NCBI GenBank assembly: GCA_003993805.1
Contig: RSEF01000021.1
Location: 2,863,065 to 2,927,064 of the forward strand
Origin: Himantopus leucocephalus
Lineage: Eukaryota > Chordata > Aves > Charadriiformes > Recurvirostridae
Direction of reading: 5' to 3'
DNA: 64,000 bases
The position numbers and the translations under genes were made by a program. The notes under the pieces are model-generated. The model ran no database searches, had not been told where the DNA came from, and saw only the letters and a list, made by a program, of their open reading frames with translations. Positions within the stretch are counted from its first letter, which is position 1. The number at the start of each line of letters is the position of its first letter. Below, piece after piece: positions 60,735-64,000 of the stretch.

Positions 60735-63700
60735 TAGTGATGGGAAACTGTCTGCACTGCATGGTCAACAGCTTGGCTGGGAGGACTACAAGGGTGCTTT
60801 TCACTTCATAAAAGATGAGCTAGAAGCCTTTCCACATAATGATAGAGACCATTCATTGCAGTCTGTAGGTGGACTAACGTACATAAGATTGCACGTGCTC
60901 TATAAATTCCCACCTGAGAACCCCAATATGTCAGACAGCTTGAGAAGGTGTTCTGGCATTCAGGTCCTCCATCACAACCCTATGATGTCCATCTCATCGC
61001 TCCATCAATGGGGATAACATCCTTTCCCTTCCAGTTCATTTTTCCTGACTGTCTATTTTATTTTTAAATATTAAAGCGCTCTGGGTTTCCCCAGTAAATC
61101 AGTGTGTGTGTGAAGTGCTGGTTCCTTGTAGCTGGAGGCTGTTTTCCCCCTCTGATGGACTGTAAGCATTTTTTCTAAAATCGTCTCTTCTTTCCATCAC
61201 TCCTCCTGTCCCCTCCTCCCCCGCCCAAGCCTCAGCAAGCTCAGCTGCACATAATGACATCCAATCTGTTCAGGAAAAGAAAAAAACAGGAGGGGGAGAA
61301 TATTTCCCTTTGATTTATACAGAAGCTGAGTTGGCAGAGAACTCAGCTCAGGGGTGGGTGGAAGGGGAACCAAAAAGCAAATTTGTGATGCATGGGCATA
61401 CTCTCCCCTGGGGTGGTGCCAGTCGGCACAGCAGCCAAAGCCGACGGAGAAGCTTTGCAGGTTTCATGTGTGCGCCCAAGGCATCCTCCTTCCCAACGTA
61501 TTACTATCGCCATGCAAACACACACCCACAGTCTGGGGTTAATTTAATTTTAAAATGACATTAGAGATAACACAGGCCGGCTCATTAGCACTAGACAAAA
61601 CACACAGATCTCTGTGTGAAGACAGACTCAGGAAGAGGGAGAGGTCAGCAACCGAGTGCTTTGCTCATTCCTGCAGTCAGTCTTTGAGCTGGGGTCAAGT
61701 CTTAAATAAGAAGGACATGGCTAGGTTCGGAGTGAAAGGATAATGAAACAAAGGAAAGAGAATCTCGTGCTGTGGTTCAGGCACTGGAGTGGGATCTTCT
61801 GGCAAAAATCATAATGTCAGGTCAATGAAATCACATTGATGTATATCGTATCGTAGAGGATGCTCCCCAGCATTTTATACCCACATTTTTCATTCGTGTA
61901 AGACAACATACAAAAAGAAATCAAAAGAGGCCCTAGTTTTACATTTGATTGCTTTGGGAGTGATTATGAGTGGAAAGGACAGCAAGAGGTAGATGGAGGA
62001 TATGTGGGCTGCTTCCATCAAGTCCTAATCAAGTATGCAGAATCTCCTATCTCCGTTCTGAGCTACCACACAATTCTTCTGAAACACTTCAGATCTGGTC
62101 TGTTATATCCTTATTACTCCATTTAAAATCTGCCTTAAACTCACACATACAGAACTATTCACGCACACAGATTTTGACCTGCAACAGTCCCGTGCTCCCA
62201 CACTGGTACACAGATGCTGCTATGTTCACATCACAGATCGAACATCTGCTTTTCCAGTCTTTGTGCCCCTTCCTGCCCGTCCCATTGATCTAGGTCTTGT
62301 CCAGCTATTTTCAGCCTTCATCCCCAGTTGGAGTATTTCCTGCTGTTCTAGACCTTAGACCTGTTTTGATGGAAACCCGTTTTGATTGAAACCTGTTAGT
62401 TACATCGAGGTGTGGTGATTTCTGTTCTAGACAGTATTATTTATTATATTAGAGTTAACTACCAGGACCAAACCACAGTATTCATGGGTGCCTACAAAAT
62501 GAAATTACTTTAGTCCACTGGATAAACTGATATCTGGGCACCATTTCCTTACAATACTGGATGTACCTCATGGACAGAACAGAAAAAAACTTACCAAACA
62601 CAGCAATAATTTGCCACGCATAACTCTCCAGTGAAACTGATATGGGCTTGCTCTTTAGTTAAGTTTTGCAACAAGGCGGGATGTGTGGTACTGCGAATAG
62701 AAAGTGCTACAGACCCCAACTATGAATGACAATGGGTGTCTATTTTATGGGGCGGTCTCCATCGATTCTGATTGACTGAATACATTCCAGCTAAAACGGT
62801 AATTCGGCCTATTCTGAGGGCCACAGGGAGTGATAAACACTGGCAAGTGAACTTGATGTCGACAGCAGAATCCAGATTGCCATAGAAATTAACAGTGTGT
62901 GTCTGTTGTTATTAGAGATTTAACCAGATAACCTGACAATAATTAATGGGGATGTAAATTGAGATGGTCTGTCTCCCTTTGGAGAACCATCCCCGAAACC
63001 TGGCTCTTCTCACGGAATGCACGTACCCTGCACGCTCTGCCCAGGAGAGAGCATTTGCACTCCTTGCATCTAATACCCAAACTGATGTGGGAACTTGGTG
63101 GGCTGTGACTTCACGTCTGCCCAGAGGCGGTCTCCAGGGAAAGAGTGGGAATGCATATGTTCCAGGAAACGAGATGCATTGCAAGGTCATTTGTGCCCAA
63201 CTGCAAAGAGGTAATGCCAGAGCAGTCTCACTGGCTGGGCTTCTCCTTGGCTCAGACCCACCTGCAGACACAAAGCCAAGCAAAAGGCAGCGCTGTCAGC
63301 TTGCAACAGGCTCATCTGCCCACAGCCACTGTTGAGTCTCCAGGTTAAAGGACTTTGTGCTGAACGGATCAGCAGTGAGCGGCTGCTCTGGCACAGAACG
63401 CAGCTCCTCTTGCATGCGTAATCCTGATGTTTGTGTTCTCAGTGCCCCTGCTCCAACGGACTCTGAAGATTCCACTGCGTTTCCATAATTTAATTCATAA
63501 CCTCTAGAAAGATAGGTGAGCATCTTATTCTCTAGATACGTCACCAAGGCATCCAAAGGTGACATGGTTCACCTAGGACATAAAAGACACAGAGTATGGA
63601 ACAGAAGCCTGACCTCGTGTCTTCTCGTGATGTTCAGAAATACCTATTCAATTCATTGTGATTTTAATGGTATTTGTAGAGCTCTGGGTCAGGCCCCAAG

Positions 63701-64000
63701 AACTTGGTGACTCTGCAGGTAAACACAGCCAAGCAGATGCTGTGTATTTAGTTCTGGACGTTAAATTCTGTTTTGCTGCAAGGTGGGGCTGGGGATCACA
63801 CATGACAGACATGAATCTGTAGACTGATACAGAATAATTGAGTCAACCCCATTTTATAGGTTTCATTTAATTGTTAAGAATATTATTAGAATATAAACTA
63901 AGGATCAAAAAAAGTCAAAACTGCTGTGCTGCTAAGTGCTAAACACACAGTGAGAAGCAGCCCAAGCCTCAACAAATTCTCAGTGTAACTAAAGGTACAG
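60735..64000. other. Non-coding DNA to end of window
   Basis: Contains an imperfect 16-bp repeat (62360-62398) and an inverted repeat cacacaga-tc-tctgtgtg at 61601-61618. Around 61530-61600, TTAATTTAA and CATTAG sites suggest a possible regulatory patch. Overlapping 123-codon frames on both strands at 62912-63335 are unrecognised. A faint MIR-like 'accccattttatagg' at 63847-63861 is too short to call. Confidence 0.6.
62360..62398 (+). repeat. 16-bp imperfect tandem repeat, about 2.4 copies
   Basis: cctgttttgatggaaa (62360-62375) and cccgttttgattgaaa (62376-62391) differ at two positions; a third partial copy (cctgtta) follows at 62392-62398. Confidence 0.85.

Noticed and set aside
60487..61017. 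176-codon Ser/Leu/Pro-rich plus-strand frame
   Set aside because: Its first half is the translation of the CT-rich tract; no signal, domain or codon pattern of a real protein.
62912..63335. Overlapping 123-codon frames on both strands
   Set aside because: Mutual overlap in a GC-richer patch with few stops is expected by chance; neither resembles a protein family.
63840..63960. Possible minus-strand MIR ('accccattttatagg', then 'cacacagtgagaagcag')
   Set aside because: The two short matches are separated by unrelated AT-rich sequence; too weak to call.

Overview
The window reads as nuclear non-coding DNA from a bird, either a gene desert or the inside of very long introns. The main evidence is repeat content. 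Four or five fragments are recognisable CR1 LINEs, including the typical avian CR1 3' end built on degenerate ATTCTATG units and a CR1 reverse-transcriptase segment. There are also several heavily decayed MIR-type SINE fragments. Overall repeat density is low, which fits a bird better than a turtle or crocodilian, where I would expect far more copies in 64 kb. The species cannot be named from this sequence.

I find no protein-coding gene or exon that I can defend. Apart from one frame through the CT-rich tract (176 codons) and one that crosses an assembly gap (155), the longest ATG-started open frames are about 120-155 codons. They lie on both strands, resemble no family I recognise, and are about what chance gives in this much DNA. 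No tRNA, rRNA, snRNA or CRISPR array was recognised, and no retroviral or DNA-transposon copy. The only real coding relic is the CR1 reverse-transcriptase fragment at about 34.1-34.35 kb.

Layout: 0-5 kb is featureless AT-rich DNA with one hairpin-forming old repeat (3.6 kb). A compact motif cluster (RFX X-box, MEF2/TATA, ATTGG) lies at 5.03-5.09 kb, and a possible enhancer at 7.6-7.77 kb. CR1 and MIR remnants fall at 9.1-10.9 kb. Possible conserved or regulatory blocks are at 16.9-17.3 and 19.6-19.75 kb. A CR1 remnant lies at 24.8 kb, a MIR at 30.2 kb and a CA-rich stretch at 31.3-31.7 kb. CR1 reverse transcriptase runs into a 100-N gap and a (GGGAA)8 array at 34.1-34.5 kb. Motif-rich blocks with CpG clusters follow at 35.6-37.1 kb, and an AT-rich homeodomain-motif block at 47.7-48.0 kb. 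MIR fragments, a CpG-dense mini-island, a GC-rich block and a second CR1/100-N gap fall at 52-54.5 kb. A CTCF-like site is at 56.86 kb, more MIR relics at 57-60 kb, and a 230-bp pyrimidine tract with quadruplex potential at 60.5-60.7 kb.

Both 100-N gaps abut CR1 sequence, so the assembly probably broke on repeats. The motif-based regulatory calls are pattern recognition only and need cross-species conservation or chromatin data. I see no clearly new biological system; the most useful leads are the candidate regulatory blocks and the hidden sequence at the two gaps.
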